DNA of 64,000 bases from Cristatella mucedo (GCA_009760855.2 WPIO01000002.1:8927501-8991500); one strand, 5' to 3'. Counted from the stretch's first letter, positions 20,925-35,012 are shown. The notes: generated from the letters alone by a model not told the origin. Numbers and translations are program-made.

Positions 20925-22920
20925 TGTAGAATGTTGTACCACGACTCTTGCTGATAGGCTTACCGAGTTAGCACCACTGACCAAGCGTAATGTTCACTCT
21001 CACCCAGAAGGCATTTGGTTTACCCCAAACATTACGCCAATGAGGTCTACTTAGCGCAGGCTTGAGAAAGCGTATACCAGATCAGGATTGACTATCTATC
21101 GCCAGGCATACGATGACTATTAGAGATAATACCAGTCAATCCTAATGCCAAGTCTAGCTTATACAAATAATAAACAAATACATTCTACAGATGCACAATC
21201 CAAAAATGCTGATGTCTACCATCAACCATCTCGTTAACCACTCCCATGTTGGCTCCTTATCTAGTGATCATTATGGTGAACTAGCTGATCGCTTCGCTAG
21301 CTTCTTGTCAGCAAGATAGACACTATCAGAGAGTCCATCCCTGCATGGATGCAGCACCCCCTCTAGACTCCTTCCACTCAATTACACCAACACAGACCGA
21401 CTCCTGCCCATCAATTCTGTGCACTACATCGACGTCTACGTACACGGATACCCGAGGGACCTTATCCTAAGTTCATCTCACAGTCAAAGAACGATCATTA
21501 GCAGACCAACTGAACTCTTGTCGAGGCCTCACACCTAGCATATAAGTTCCAGTCTGCGTTAAGAGCTAATCGCTTCAGTGAGTCAGCATTGCTTAGGGTG
21601 TATAACGACCTTACCATGATTGTAGACTAAAGGTAAAGTCTCTGCTTGTTTTGCCTGATCTGGCAGCTTTCGGTACTATTGATCAATAAGTCCTTAAGCG
21701 TTTCGCATCTCGCCTGGGCATTACTGGCACTGCACTGTAATGGTTCAGGTCCTATATCGGTGGGAGACTCCAGAGCAGTGGTTCTCAACCTTCCTAATGC
21801 CGCGACCCTTTAATACAGGTCCTCATGTTGTGGCAACCCCCAACCGTAAAATTATTGTTGGTGAAATGTGGAAATGCGTGTTTTCCGATGGTCTTAGGTG
21901 ACCCCTGTAAAAGAGTATTTCGACACCCAAAGGGTTCACGACCCACAGGTTGAGAACCACTGCTCCAGAGTAATGATAAGGATGAACAAGTCATCCGACG
22001 AACCCCATAAGTACGGGGGGATTCCTCAGGGCTCTGTGCTCGGTTAGAGTTTATGTTCTCCCTCCTGCCGATGTGATCGCCTGGCACAATCTAGGCTTTC
22101 ACTTCTATGCACATGACAATTGTGCCTTTGCTTTGATCCCTCCCAGCTCTCGAGCAAGTCAAATTCTTCACACACCCTTGCTGCATATGCTGCTGAGATC
22201 CGTACATGGATGGCAGAAAACTTTCTTAAATTGAATGATGGTTAAACCAATTTACTAGTTATGGGTAAAATTAGTGATTCGGAAATTGGAAAGCCTAACG
22301 CTCAAAAACGGCTCCGCCACGCCAAGACATCTCGTGTTGACTCTGAACGTAATCTAGGTGTCCTGTTCCAAAATATTCTTGCATTAGACGACCACATCAG
22401 CTCCGCAGTCAAATCAGCCTTCTTTCAGCTAGACAACATCGCTAAAATTTGGGCATGCTTAGAAATGAATACTGCATCAAAATTGGTCATACATTTGTGA
22501 CATCCCGTCTTTACTTCTGTAACTCACTGCTTGCTGATCTACCGGCCTGGGCAATCAGGCGCTTACAATTTTTGAAAAACTGTGCAGTTACGCTTGTCTG
22601 TCGTGAGCGTCGCACTTTTCACATCACACCCCTTCTCACCGACCTGCCCTGGTTCCCAATCGAGCAAGCAGCATATCAAATTCAAGGTTCTGTCACTGAC
22701 TGTGAGGTCCCTTCACTCCCTGGCTCCAGCCTACCTGTCAGAACTGCTCACCCAAGCGGCGAAGAATCGTACAACCCACCGTTCTGACTCGAATCAATTA
22801 TCCATACCTCGTGAGAACCTCGAAACCGTTGGAGACGCAGACTGTGCAAATCTTACTGCACCGGCCGGAAGACCTGCTGGCAGCGAGTTACAGAAGTTGG
22901 GACGTGATGTCACGAACTCA
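20925..22920 (+). mobile_element. CR1/L2-type LINE, decayed copy with SPIN-like MITE inside
   Basis: Plus-strand fragments in shifting frames follow LINE ORF2 order: the linker after the endonuclease (LTELAPLTKRNV, 20,950), the pre-RT region (NADVYHQPS..., 21,205), RT motifs around 21,640-21,760, a 187-base MITE insertion (21,776-21,962), the catalytic segment changed to FHFYAHD (22,100), LGVLFQN (22,350) and the C-terminal SLAPAYLSELL segment (22,710). The endonuclease is mostly lost and there is no tail. The left end abuts the edge of the palindrome. Confidence 0.75.
21776..21962 (+). mobile_element. SPIN-type hAT MITE, 187 bases
   Basis: Terminal inverted repeats are CAGTGGTTCTCAACC and GGTTGAGAACCACTG, flanked by an 8-base duplication CTCCAGAG (21,768-21,775 and 21,963-21,970). 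The inner sequence (CTTCCTAATGCCGCGACCC, GTGTTTTCCGATGGTCTTAG and an end related to GGTCGCGACCCACAGG) is what I recall of the non-autonomous SPIN (Space Invader) hAT family. It is internally deleted relative to the copy at 29,159-29,479 and inserted into a LINE. Confidence 0.85.
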
Positions 22921-23034
22921 TGAAACAAATGAATCAAATGAATCATATGAAACAAGTTGGATACTCAAGCCTGGTTGGATGCTCGGCCTGCTGCAAGCTC
23001 AAGCCGGGAATTTTCAACGTTAGGCAGCTGAAAG

Positions 23035-24330
23035 TAAGCAGCTAACTTGACTGTGGAGCTGATGTGGCCATCATCTAGTGAAAGATTCATGTGAATGGAC
23101 GAAGACCATCCGAGGAGCCTCTGAAAAATGGGATACCTCAGCGATCTGTATCTAGGTCAGGTTCGTTTTACGGTTTATACTCTCCCTCTTGCCGAAGTGA
23201 ATGCCTCGGTGCAATCTAAGCTTTCACTTCTATGCAGATGACACTCAGTTATACCTTTGCTTCGATTCCTCGCAGATCTCCAGCACGTCGAATTCTCTCA
23301 ACTTCCTTGCTGCGTATATCCGTACATGAATGGAAGCAAATCTTCTTAAATTGAATGATGATAACACCAACGTACTAGTTATGGGCAAGCCAATTATGAC
23401 TCAGAAATTGAAAAGGCTAACGCTCGCAATCGGCTCTGTCAGCATATCTTCTGTTTAATCTGCACGAAACCTAGTTTCATAAAGTGACCCCTAATGAGAC
23501 AGTTTCAGCTTCATAAAAATACAAGAAATCGGGCTTGTTTAGACAGGTATAACATATCTAAATTGGTCCATGTATTTGTGACATCCTGTCTTGACTTTTG
23601 AAACTCACTGCTTGCTGGTCTGTCGGCCTGTACACTCATGCACTTACAGCTGGTGCAAAACCCAGCTTTTAGGCTTGTCTGTCGTGAGCGTCGCAGTTGC
23701 CACACACGCCACTTCTCGCCGACCAACACTGGCTCCCAGTCAAGCAACTCATCGACTTCAAGGTTTATCAATCACTTTTAGTTACCTTCGTTCTTTGGCT
23801 CCAGCCTACCTATCAGATCTACTCCCCTACAAGGCTAAGCATCGTACAACCCGTTTTGCGGAATCTCATTGTTTACCTATACCTCGTGCAAAGCTCAAAT
23901 CCTGCGGAGACCATGCCTTTAGTTCGTATATTGCCAAAGCCCGGAACTCACCCCCGACTTGCATCACATATCCTGACTTGTCCACATTTGAAAATAAACT
24001 GAAAACGCATCTGTTCATCGCAGCATTTAGTGGATCCACATGATTCGTCCTTTATTTTCTGCTGCGTGCTGATACCGTGCATGCTGCCACTAACCGTAAT
24101 TGCATGCCGACCCTGTGCATGTCACCCCTAACCATGTTTATCTTGTTGTTTATCGAGCATGGTACCACTAATCATTCGACCGTGCTTTTTTGCAGCAAAT
24201 GTGAAGGGCCCGAAAAGAAATTGAGTTCTCTGAGAGATGCATATCAAATGCATTTTTGTTATAACTATCAATTCCGTGCAACCTCTCAGTGCCTACATTC
24301 AAGCAGGCCACTAGTGACCTCATCCTGAAA
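23035..24330 (+). mobile_element. CR1/L2-type LINE, partial copy
   Basis: It runs from the RT palm (about 23,160) to the LINE 3'UTR (24,060-24,250, with TTCTCTGAGAG-type hairpin remains). The catalytic motif at 23,229-23,240 is still YADD (FHFYADDTQLY), the only copy in this window with both aspartates. Stops and frameshifts make it non-functional. Confidence 0.8.
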
Positions 24331-25440
24331 TCAATCTCCCAGTCAAAGAAGACTACTGGTCCTCTAGACCGTATTCACACTGTTCTACTTCTACGATGCA
24401 TAGATTTATTGCTACCATGAGTAACTATCGTAATAAATATTTTCTTAGTCTCAGGTGATGTCTCTGGACCTTTTACAGAGGCTGTTGTTCGGCCACTAAT
24501 TAAGGAAGCAACACTAGACCAAGAGAACTTCAGCAGACTTCGCTTATGCTATCTTTTACTGTTCCTAAGAAAGACACGGGAACGAGTTGCACTAGACTAG
24601 CTGAGAACTAATATTGAAAAATTAGACCTGGCAAGTAAGTTCCAATCCGGTTTTGTAACTACTCACTTAACAGAGTCAGCATCGCTGTGGGTATATAGCT
24701 ACATTTTCAGGAACGCAGACGTAGGTGAAGTTTCTTTGCTTGTTTTGCTTGATCTTTCGGCATTTGATGCTCTTGATCAATCAGCCCTTCTTGAGCGCCT
24801 CTCATATCGCCAGGGTATCACCGGCGCTGCACTGTAGTGGTGAGTCGTGATGGCACACTAGGTAAGGTGGGTGCTTTTCACGACCTCGATCCCGAAGTCG
24901 TGGGTTCGAATCCTGCAGTGGGTGACCTTGATTGTAGCTGCAAGAGGTATTTATAGCTGTAACGGCTATTCTGTCGCTATACAAAAGAGGCTGTTAAATC
25001 AGCTAGTATTTTTTTATCGGTCCAGTTCATGTCTTAGTGGGATGCTCCAGGGTTTAATGTGAACGGACAAAGGTAATCTAATGAATAAAACAGCTGAGCT
25101 GATTTAGCAGCCTCATTTATATAGGGGACTATTGAAGTATGTGGGATCTCAGGGCTGAGTGCTAGGTCCGCTTCTTTTTACAGTTGACAGTCTCACTCTT
25201 GCCGATGTGATCGCCAAGCACAATCTAGGCTTTCATTTCTATGCAGATGGCAGTCGGTTGTACCTTTGCTTCGATCCCTCCCGCCCTCCGGCATGTCGAA
25301 TTCCTTCAACACCACTGCTGCTTGTATTGCTGGCACCCGCACATTAATGGCAGCAAAATTTCTCAAATTGAATGATAAACCAACCTAGTTTTTGGAAAAC
25401 CAAGTGTGACTCAGAAGTTGGAAAGGTCAAAGCTCAAATT
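24295..25440 (+). mobile_element. CR1/L2-type LINE, partial copy split by a SINE
   Basis: Segments before and after the SINE at 24,840-25,012 continue each other: SLLVLLDLS-AFDALDQSALL (24,735) before, and the VLGPLLFTV ... FHFYADGSRLYLCFDPS part (25,160-25,270) after. The YADD motif has become YADG. It ends where the 5' LTR of a gypsy-like element begins (25,446). Confidence 0.75.
24840..25012 (+). mobile_element. tRNA-derived SINE (family 1)
   Basis: GAGTCGTGATGGCACACTAGG head, A box, self-complementary CACGACCTCGATCCCGAAGTCGTG arm, B box GGGTTCGAATC, body, and end CTATACAAAAGAGGCTGTTAAATCAGCT with a T run. Inserted into the RT part of a LINE. Confidence 0.85.
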
Positions 25441-25445
25441 GGCTT

Positions 25446-25734
25446 TGCTGCTATTACACAGCAACCTGCGATGGCTGACGAAGCCCTTGGGCATGGCACG
25501 AACCAGCCAATCTCATGCTGTGGCTATTCAGTTGTCCCGTTTGGCCTGCTGCTGCTATTAATCAGCAGTGGGCCCGCTCCGGCGAACCGAGTGTGATAGA
25601 CGTGGTACATCGAGCCGGCCGCCCTACGATGCACGCTCGCTCTCCAGAACTACTGCTTGGCGCTCTGCTCCTGATTAAAACTGACTACTTTTAACTGTGT
25701 ATTTTTATCGGTATTTTGCCCTAAGGACATAACA
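25446..25734 (+). repeat. 5' LTR of the gypsy-like element
   Basis: About 289 bases starting TGCTGCTATTACACAGC and ending ACATAACA. It aligns with 27,884-28,297 except for a GC-rich tandem block present only in the latter. Confidence 0.65.
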
Positions 25735-25929
25735 AATTTCTGGCACCCAGCGTGACACATTTCTGTCATCCAACGAAGACGATATCGGATCTCACGAAAT
25801 CCGGCTACAACTGAGGTGGCCGAGATGAAGAATGTAGGACTACTTTAGCGACAGCTCGAGGAGCAGTAGGAGCATTAGAGGGTACAGATATGAGGCTGCA
25901 ATGCACGACCAGCAAAAAAAAAAGCAGAT

Positions 25930-27130
25930 CCACATTCTGATAAACTCGTTACAAGGTGAAGGAGCAGCCATCAGCAGCAGGCCAGCGGTTATCAAGCGAC
26001 GATCCCTACTTTCGTCGACTTCGATTCAACAGCTGAGCTGTGGACAGACTACTGGGCGAGGCTCACCACGTTCGTGGGAGCACACTCCGTGTCCGACGAA
26101 AACCTTGCACAAGCATTTCTCGTCAGCCAGTGAACGGTGCTATTCAACTAGCTGTCTAAATACGCTGAGGAGCAGACGCCCGCGATTGGCTTCAACAATG
26201 TGAACATTCAGTAGATGGCTGACTACATGAGTTCGCAGTTCGACTCTATACGCTTCCTCATTCGCTAAAGGTATAAATACTGGTCGGACTCGCAGCGACA
26301 GGCAAGTCTAATCAAGAGCTCGAAGCCCGCGTTCGTCAAGAGACGTTGACGTGCGACGTCACGTCAATGTAGGACCCTCTGGATGACGAACTCCGCACAC
26401 AATTCATTTGCTCCGTTGGCAACGAATCCGTTCTCAAAAGCTCTGTTTTCCATTAAGGATGACGCACTCTTCTTCGATCGAGGCAGTGCATTAGCGGCAA
26501 CCACAGCCTATTTACGCTGTAGAACCAACCTATCGTCCTGGTAAGCGCTCGAAGCCGCCGAGCTCTGCGGCTCAGCAAACCACTGATCTTCGGTCGACTC
26601 GGCCGGTTACGCCGGCGATTCAGAGCTCGAGGCCAGCGGCGGCTCACAGCCCCAGCTTACAGCCCTCTGAATCGGTAAGGAGCCTACCTGCAGGCTCGTG
26701 CTTTGCCTGTGGCGGCCTCGAGCATAGCCACCAGAACTGCCGTTTTCTAAACACTGTATGTAATTTCTGCACAGCATCCGGCCATTTGAAAGCAGTGTGT
26801 TTAAAACGCATGGCCGGCTCTCGGGCGATAAACACGATTGCTACGAGTCGTGACACCTCTATAAAGCACTTTAAAACGTGCACCAACTGTGGCCGTCAAT
26901 TCAACTGAATTCCCTCAAAATCTCTTTCGAGATTGACACCGGATCGGCGGAAAGCTTTATTTTTTCGCCGCCTGGGAGCAGTTTGGAAAGCCTGCGCTTG
27001 ACCCAGCGCCCGGCCGGAAAGAATCCGCCACCGAGCACCCCCGGCCTGTGCTAGGCCCAGTTCAGGCAGCCACTGAGGTTGGTATCTTAACGCCAGGCGT
27101 CGCAGCCCCACGCGAGCAGTCACTTAAGAT
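25930..27130 (+). pseudogene. gag-protease remnant
   Basis: Plus-strand fragments show a capsid-like FDSTAELWTDYWARL stretch (about 26,020), then two CCHC zinc knuckles in tandem (26,701-26,790: CFACGGLEHSHQNC and CNFCTASGHLKAVC, each CX2CX4HX4C), then a retropepsin active site EIDTGSAESF (about 26,930). This is the standard order of gypsy Gag followed by protease. Multiple stops and frameshifts exclude function, and the rest of pol is gone. Confidence 0.75.
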
Positions 27131-27299
27131 TTGTAGCGACGAAGGTGCCTAACCTCAATTTGCCTGGCCGTGACGCTATCGTAGAGCTGAAAATCTCCGT
27201 AGCTGCGCTGCTCCTGCACACCGGGATTGCACGCACGAAGGGCCGTGGTGTCCATGCGGTTTGCGGATCATCCACTCCTAGATCACATCCTGTTGCAGG

Positions 27300-27440
27300 C
27301 TTAAAAAATATATTATTCATCTATTTTGCGCCCCAAGAGAACTTAATCTCTATTTAGGTGCTTCACATAGGCATCGGGGCTCGAGGCTTGCCCGCAAGTG
27401 TGCTAAATAAGGGCGGCAGTGGGTGCCCTATCGCCGTCGC
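27300..27440 (-). mobile_element. tRNA-derived SINE (family 2) with LINE-like 3' hairpin
   Basis: Minus strand: a B box-like GCCTCGAGCCCC head part followed by a hairpin (GCACCTAAATAGAGATTAAGTTCTCTTGGGGCGC) and an AT-rich tail. The same arrangement occurs at 51,305-51,455. The hairpin has the same plan as the 3' end of the LINE family, with different stem bases. Confidence 0.5.
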
Positions 27441-27883
27441 TGGCTGCGAAACGGCGACCAATGCAGGAAGCCAGGCTTGCATCGCCTGATTTCTCTCCAA
27501 GGCCGACGAGGGCCGGATAACCACCACCTACAGCTATGCCAAGGGTCAACTGTGCTACACTCGACCCTGCTGCAGGTGGGGGGCGACCGATTTTGCAAAT
27601 GGGTGCCGGCAATCGTTTCGAAGAAATGCGGCACTCGTCACACTAATGATCGACTCGACCGGTCAGGTCGGGAAGCGGCCTGTGGATCAGCTGCGCCCAA
27701 GATGCTTTCCCACGAATCGCGGTAATCGTCAGCCCCTCTCAGCTGTGACATAGCCGACCACCCACCAGCTACCCAAGCACAACCCAGAAAACGGTCGCAC
27801 CGCGCCTGCAGACCGCGAGTGCCACTGAGCTAATCTTTTCACCTTACAGCAGTTCCTGAGGCTACGCAGAGCGAATTTTTCGG

Positions 27884-28297
27884 TGCCAGCTACCACATAC
27901 AGCAACGTTTGGAGGCGAACGAATTCCTTGGGCATGGCTCGAACGGGCCAACCTCCCATATTCAGTCCACTTGTCTGTGGCCTGCTACTACTATTAATCA
28001 GCAGTGGTCCCGCCCCCGGCGCGCCACATATGATAGACATAGTATATCTAGCCGGCCGCCCTACGACACGCACGCGCCCTCACGGCATGAACGAACGCAC
28101 GGCGCGCTGGGCACGAACGAACGCACTGTATGCACGAACGAACGCACGGTACGCACGCACGCACGCATGCACGCACGCATGCACGCACGCATGCACAAAC
28201 GCACTCCCCAGAGGTTGCTTGGTGCTCTGTTCCTGATTAAAACTGACTACTTTTAAACATTTATTTCTAGGCGGTATTTTGCCCTAAGAACAAAACA
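27884..28297 (+). repeat. 3' LTR with tandem ACGAACGCAC/GCATGCAC insertion
   Basis: Matches the 5' LTR but contains about 110 additional bases (about 28,085-28,200) of short tandem GCACGCAC-type repeats. It ends AAGAACAAAACA. Confidence 0.65.
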
Positions 28298-28309
28298 GTA
28301 ATAGCAATA

Positions 28310-28480
28310 ATACATTTGATACAGTGATATAGCACTCTCAGAGAAATCAATCTCTTTTTAGGCGCATTCCATTTGCTGCAAAGGAAGCATGCTCGGATGG
28401 GTCGTCATTGGCAAGGGCGTTGACCTCGGTCGTCAAAGGTGAGCACGTTATTCACTAGGCCAAACCGAGGTGGCGGTTGA
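28310..28480 (-). mobile_element. LINE 3'-end-like or SINE fragment
   Basis: Minus strand: GCAGCAAATGGAATGCGCC, then AAAAGAGATTGATTTCTCTGAGAGTGC, which is the LINE terminal hairpin, with TTTGGCCTAGTGAATAACGTGCTC upstream that could be a tRNA-like head. It is either a diverged LINE end or a SINE that shares that end. Confidence 0.45.
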
Positions 28481-28939
28481 CTCTCGAATGCTCTGTACAT
28501 CTTCATAAAGCTGCATCCGAACACAGCGAGAGCATAGTCATGCCTTGAACGTACACATCGATATGCTGGCTATTGGTGCAATAGCCAAGCGCAGCATTGA
28601 GTACCTTGAGCAAATCAGGTAAACCCTGGAGGCGACTGCTTGCAAATCATCTGGCTCATCCAAACTTCAGTATTAGACGTTATTACATAGTTTATTGGGG
28701 TGAGACACAGTTTCATTTTCTGTGATTTCAGCAAAGTGATCGCCTGGCCGGTGCGGGGAAACATTCACATGGTTGGCATTTTTGTTGCCAGGATTTAGCT
28801 AAGGGCTAAATCTTGAACTTCACAAACCACGCCAGCCTATTCAATAGAAAGTCATTGTGACGATCGTAGCAATCGCTCACTTAAAGAGCTACAGATTTCA
28901 ATGCCATCCAACGTTGTCTACCAAGAGCTCAATAGCTGT

Positions 28940-29120
28940 TTAAAAAAATAGAAAGCAGGAAACAATGATCAGTGGTAACATTAGCAACGTCATCAAGTGT
29001 AACATGTGGCATGCACATTGTCAACACGTAGACACGGTTAGTAACTTCAGGCACAGAGTCAGCAGACATTAGCACATAAAGGACGAATCACAAGGGCCCG
29101 ATAAAGAAACAAGGACAAGC
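28940..29120 (-). mobile_element. Diverged LINE 3'UTR fragment
   Basis: Matches the LINE 3'UTR block (GTGGCATGCACATTGTCAAC ... AGCACATAAAGGACGAATCAC) with many changes; no tail is visible. Confidence 0.55.
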
Positions 29121-29158
29121 AAAAAATGTGAGAATGCGCACGATAGCTGCATTTTTAA

Positions 29159-29479
29159 TAGTAGTTCTCAACCTTCCTAATGCCGCGATCCTTTAATACA
29201 GTTCCTCATGTTATGGTGACCCCCAACCATAAAAATTATTTTAGTTGCTACTTCAAAACGAGAAGTTTGCTAAAATGAAAAGTAATGTGAATATCTGATA
29301 TGCAGGATACATTTTCATTGCTGCAAATTAAACATAATTAAAGCACAATAATTGATCACAAAACAATATCGATTCCCAAGGCCATCGAAAATGCGTGTTT
29401 TCCGATGGTTTAAGGCAACCCCTGTGAAAGGGTCCTTCAACCCCCAAAGGGGTCGCGACCCATAAGTTGAGAACCACTG
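29159..29479 (+). mobile_element. SPIN-type hAT MITE, 321 bases
   Basis: Ends are (T)AGTAGTTCTCAACC and GGTTGAGAACCACTG-like (AAGTTGAGAACCACTG). The interior includes ATATCTGATATGCAGGATAC and TGTTTTCCGATGG. The putative 8-base flanks ATTTTTAA and ATTTACAC agree at only five positions, so the copy looks old. It is more complete than the copy at 21,776. Confidence 0.8.
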
Positions 29480-30149
29480 ATTTACACGATCCAAACTTCT
29501 TATGATTGTGTCACCATCTACTAAGATCATCAAAGGAATTTGGTCTTCAGATCATCAAAGAGCACCTTGATCATCAGACAACTTAAAACAAGTTGTTCAC
29601 ACAAAAATTGGACTGTGTAACGTAGCTTATAACGAATGAACACATTTAAGCAGATGTAAACCCTCCTATCATCTATGACGAAGTCAACCAAGCTAATAAA
29701 TATAGAACGAGTCTGCCAGAAGTTAATAGCAGTGTCCACTGTAATTTACTGGCATTTCTTTTCACTTGTACTAATTTAACGTTGCTGCTAGTGCCAATTT
29801 TAAAATTTCGAACTCGGTGCTTGTACTGCTAGACATATTTCAAGCTTTAGGTCTTTACCGATCACATTAATTAACACGAGGTTCAGGCAGGTTCAGGCGG
29901 CCATATTAGCTTTGCAAATTAAGCCGGCAGATTTTCCAATGAAAATTTTAATTCTGCACTAGTCTCGATCGGTAAGTTGCATTGCAATGCAACTTTTTTT
30001 GACCTATACGTTTTTTAAGTTGATCTTACTGTTGCATGTGCTGAAAAACTGCCGTAAATTCAGGTGTCAAGTATGGTCAAAATAGCAACGTAGAAATGTT
30101 TAGTTGGTTAAAATGTTAAGACCTATTTTTATTGGCATTAATTTATTGC
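29480..30149. other. Intergenic, nothing recognised
   Basis: AT-rich sequence without a repeat or coding match, ending at the 3' end of the minus-strand lectin gene. Two AATAAA signals for that gene lie at 30,142-30,147 and 30,128-30,133 (complement). Confidence 0.5.
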
Positions 30150-32038
<1,889 letters not shown>

Positions 32039-32039
32039 T

Positions 32040-34930
32040 TTTACAGCCTTTGGATCTATAACAAAATTGAGAAGTGAATGTGCTAGCAAGGCAATATGCT
32101 AAACTAAGTCGCCGACGGTGCTGTATTGCTCATTGCAAGAACCTTTACAAGTAACCCATGCATGAAAACCTCACCTGCTTGCTCTTTCTGCAACCTGTGA
32201 ATGCCGGTTTTTGCCTCTTTTATCCTAGCCTATCCTGCTCTAGCGACGATTTGTAGCCAGAAGAAGTTTATCATCGTTTAGAATGCTAGTCATAATTGTG
32301 GGAAGTTAAAATCCTGGTTCGTGGGCGCCAGCGAGAGTATGCAGGTCGGAGCGATGTGCTGGTACTTCAGCGGTCTCAACCATGACCATTCAGAGCTGTA
32401 AATGGCTGAAATAAGTTTGCCTAGAAAGTTCATCAATCCCATTTCAAATTTAGAGAAAAATGTTCAACAATAACAATTTCATTTGTAGTATTAACAGGTA
32501 TCCCGTGACGACGAAGTTTGTCTTGTAGTTTGTCCGGATTCTTGTCATATTAAAGCAATAGAAGGTTTGTATTTCCCTTTCTTTTCGAGCATTCTTAATG
32601 AATGCTTAGTTAATCCGGCCGTAACCACGTCGTGGGTTATATCGTATTTTCATTGGTGATTTCCTTTTAATGACCGCTCATTGTATTAGAGTCTTTTAAC
32701 TGTAGCGTCACCCAAGGATCTGTTTTAAAGCATATTGCCCAAACCAATTACTGTGTCTCTCTCACTATTTTAAGCACCAAGCGCAGTAACGGCAGTCAGC
32801 GCTCTGTAGATAGCACTCAACTTTACTTTGGCTTTGACTGTTCTCATCATTCTGCTACCGCTGACTCTCTAAAACTCTCTCATGTTCCTTTCAGTCATCA
32901 ATACAATCGGTTCAGCAAGTTTGTCTCACGTGATCTTTGCATTGCAGAGAGCCTTGATATCCTGCCACAAAACAACATTTCGCTAAAGAATAATGTTTTG
33001 TCTACATTCAAGTGTTGATGTAGGTTATGGAGGTCAGGCATACCACTTGATGCCGCCCTTCGAAAGCTGGCTAGCTCCCAATCAGCTTGCCTACGACTTA
33101 GGCTCCTGTCATGACAATGTGTATTTCTTCAGTAACGTATTCCCAAACCTGACTGGAATCAAATCCTATATTTTTGGTAAACTAATCTCGGGGAATTCAA
33201 GCATATCATAATAGGACCACTTACCGTATACAAGTTCTCCCTCCCGATGTATAAGGCTAAACAATTAGTGAAGCAATTTTTTAGGAAAACATATTTTGTT
33301 CAATAACTAAATGAGCTGAGCAAAACCTAGACTCATATTAATCACTCAAGTCACTATTACTACCCTCTGCATCAGGAATAGTGATGATACTCTTTCCTAC
33401 TTCCTAGTTCATATCGCAAGCTTGAAATTTGGTGGAAACTCCACTTTCATCATTGTCTTCGTAACTCTTTTTTATAGAATGTGTCATTTTTCGTTTTTCA
33501 GTGGATTTGAAATGCCACGAATTCCTTCAAAATGCATTCAAATACCGGAAATGCATTCAAATCAGGTGCGGTGTTTAACGCAATATTAAAGCAAAAAGTG
33601 AGTTTCCATATGTAAGCCCCCTCTCTATTATCTGACAAGAAATTCTGGCTAAAAGTGAGTTTATACGCGGAAATATACAATGATTCATACTGAATATAGT
33701 AACAAATTTATTTAGGGTACACAATTTGGACATACTAAGGTTTTTATAACAACTAAAGAGGATGCGATGCCCAATGCCGCTCCCTATAGATGGTCTTGCA
33801 GTCAGTAACTATTAATGCTTAAAATTCAGCTGTATGATCTACTTGTAATATCAGCATAAGTTTCAGGTAGTTGTGGCTTCTGGGCTTATTTATTTTAGAC
33901 CTGCTATTCAATATTCCATAATTCTGAAAGAACAATCACTGACCTCTTACGTGAAAATTTAGCATTCAATGTGTTATTAACAACTTAGCTTTGAGGTTGA
34001 CATTTGAAATTTTACGCGATTCTCGACAGATTTAGTGTACATAGTGCTTAAAGGTCCACTATTTGCTCTTCCCCTCTTTACTGTGATGGTTGAATTAGGA
34101 GTGCAGATAAATAGATAACTAAGGCTGTTTGTTAGTGCATCTAAACGAAATGGCAACAATTTCGTGGATAAATCTCAAGAGTTTCATAAGCTATATCGGA
34201 TCATTTTTTAGACAGAAATTAGAAGTTGACACTTAATAGGACTCCGTAAATATGATTCCTTTTTCCCCCACTTAATTTATTTTCTAGCTCCAAAGCGATC
34301 TCCAATTTGCTAGCAGGTACAGCTTCGTACTAAGTCGCAGGATTCAGCTGAAAATAAGAGTAAAGTGTGTATACATAATGTTGTTTGAGAATAGCTTTTT
34401 GTTATCTAGCCAGCTACATAGCAGCTGCCTGTAGCAGACAGTTTCCATTTAATTTAAGCGAACCCCTTTTTGTAAATCTTTTAGATTGTAGATCTTTGTG
34501 CTCAGACAGCCCTGGTGTCATTTTTTCTAATCCATCGCGATGGTTTGCTTGCTAGCCTATGAGGAAACAGAAGAAATTAGGCAGTTGCCTACGGTAAATA
34601 CGCAGGCGGACTATTGTATGCAGTGTCTGGAATCGAAGAGAAAACTATTAAAATGAACTCATCTGACATCTCTGAGCATTACTGAAATATCCACTCCCTT
34701 TTATGTCCTGGAGCGCTGTCCGTAGAATCAGAAAAAATACATTATGACACATGGAAATCCAGATGATGAAAACAATCAGGTATGAAATTACACATACAGA
34801 CGTACAATAGGTGCATACATCTTTTCTAAATGAGCCAAGTTCTTGTGAGACGACGAGAAGAACTGCTATATTCGTCTTGTTCATCAATTTGATAAGGAAG
34901 CATACAATTCCTCAAGATAACAACCGAGGA
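32040..34930. other. Intergenic between divergent lectin genes, part 1
   Basis: No gene or dispersed repeat that I recognise. Short frames such as 32,993-33,211 lack motifs. The stretch just above 32,038 would hold the lectin A promoter; no clear TATA box is assignable. Confidence 0.5.
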
Positions 34931-34932
34931 AG

Positions 34933-34944
34933 CACACACACACG

Positions 34945-34983
<39 letters not shown>

Positions 34984-34996
34984 GTGTGTGTGTGTA
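34933..34996. repeat. (CA)n-(TA)n-(TG)n microsatellite
   Basis: CA, TA and TG runs in series form a self-complementary stretch. Confidence 0.9.
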
Positions 34997-35012
34997 TATA
35001 TAGATATATATA

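Larger units (their letters stand above)
25446..28297 (+). mobile_element. Degenerate gypsy-like LTR retrotransposon
   Basis: Two related direct repeats (25,446-25,734 and 27,884-28,297) flank about 2.1 kb. They share TTGGGCATGGC, TTAATCAGCAGTGG, GCCGGCCGCCCTACGA and CCTGATTAAAACTGACTACTTTTAA, ending CCCTAAG.ACA. A possible primer binding site TGGCACCCAGCGTGAC lies just inside the left LTR (25,741). The internal part has a gag-like stretch, two zinc knuckles and a protease motif; no RT, RNase H or integrase is recognisable. No target duplication was found. It interrupts LINE sequence. Confidence 0.7.

Noticed and set aside
28084-28200. CRISPR-like array
   Set aside because: The short GCACGCATGCAC units have no unique spacers; this is a simple tandem repeat in a eukaryotic LTR.
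27883-28256. Two overlapping frames of 115-117 codons
   Set aside because: They lie within the 3' LTR and its tandem repeats; the 5' LTR does not preserve them.
32993-33211. 72-codon frame between the lectin genes
   Set aside because: Short, without homology that I recognise, no splice or repeat context; expected by chance in this length of sequence.
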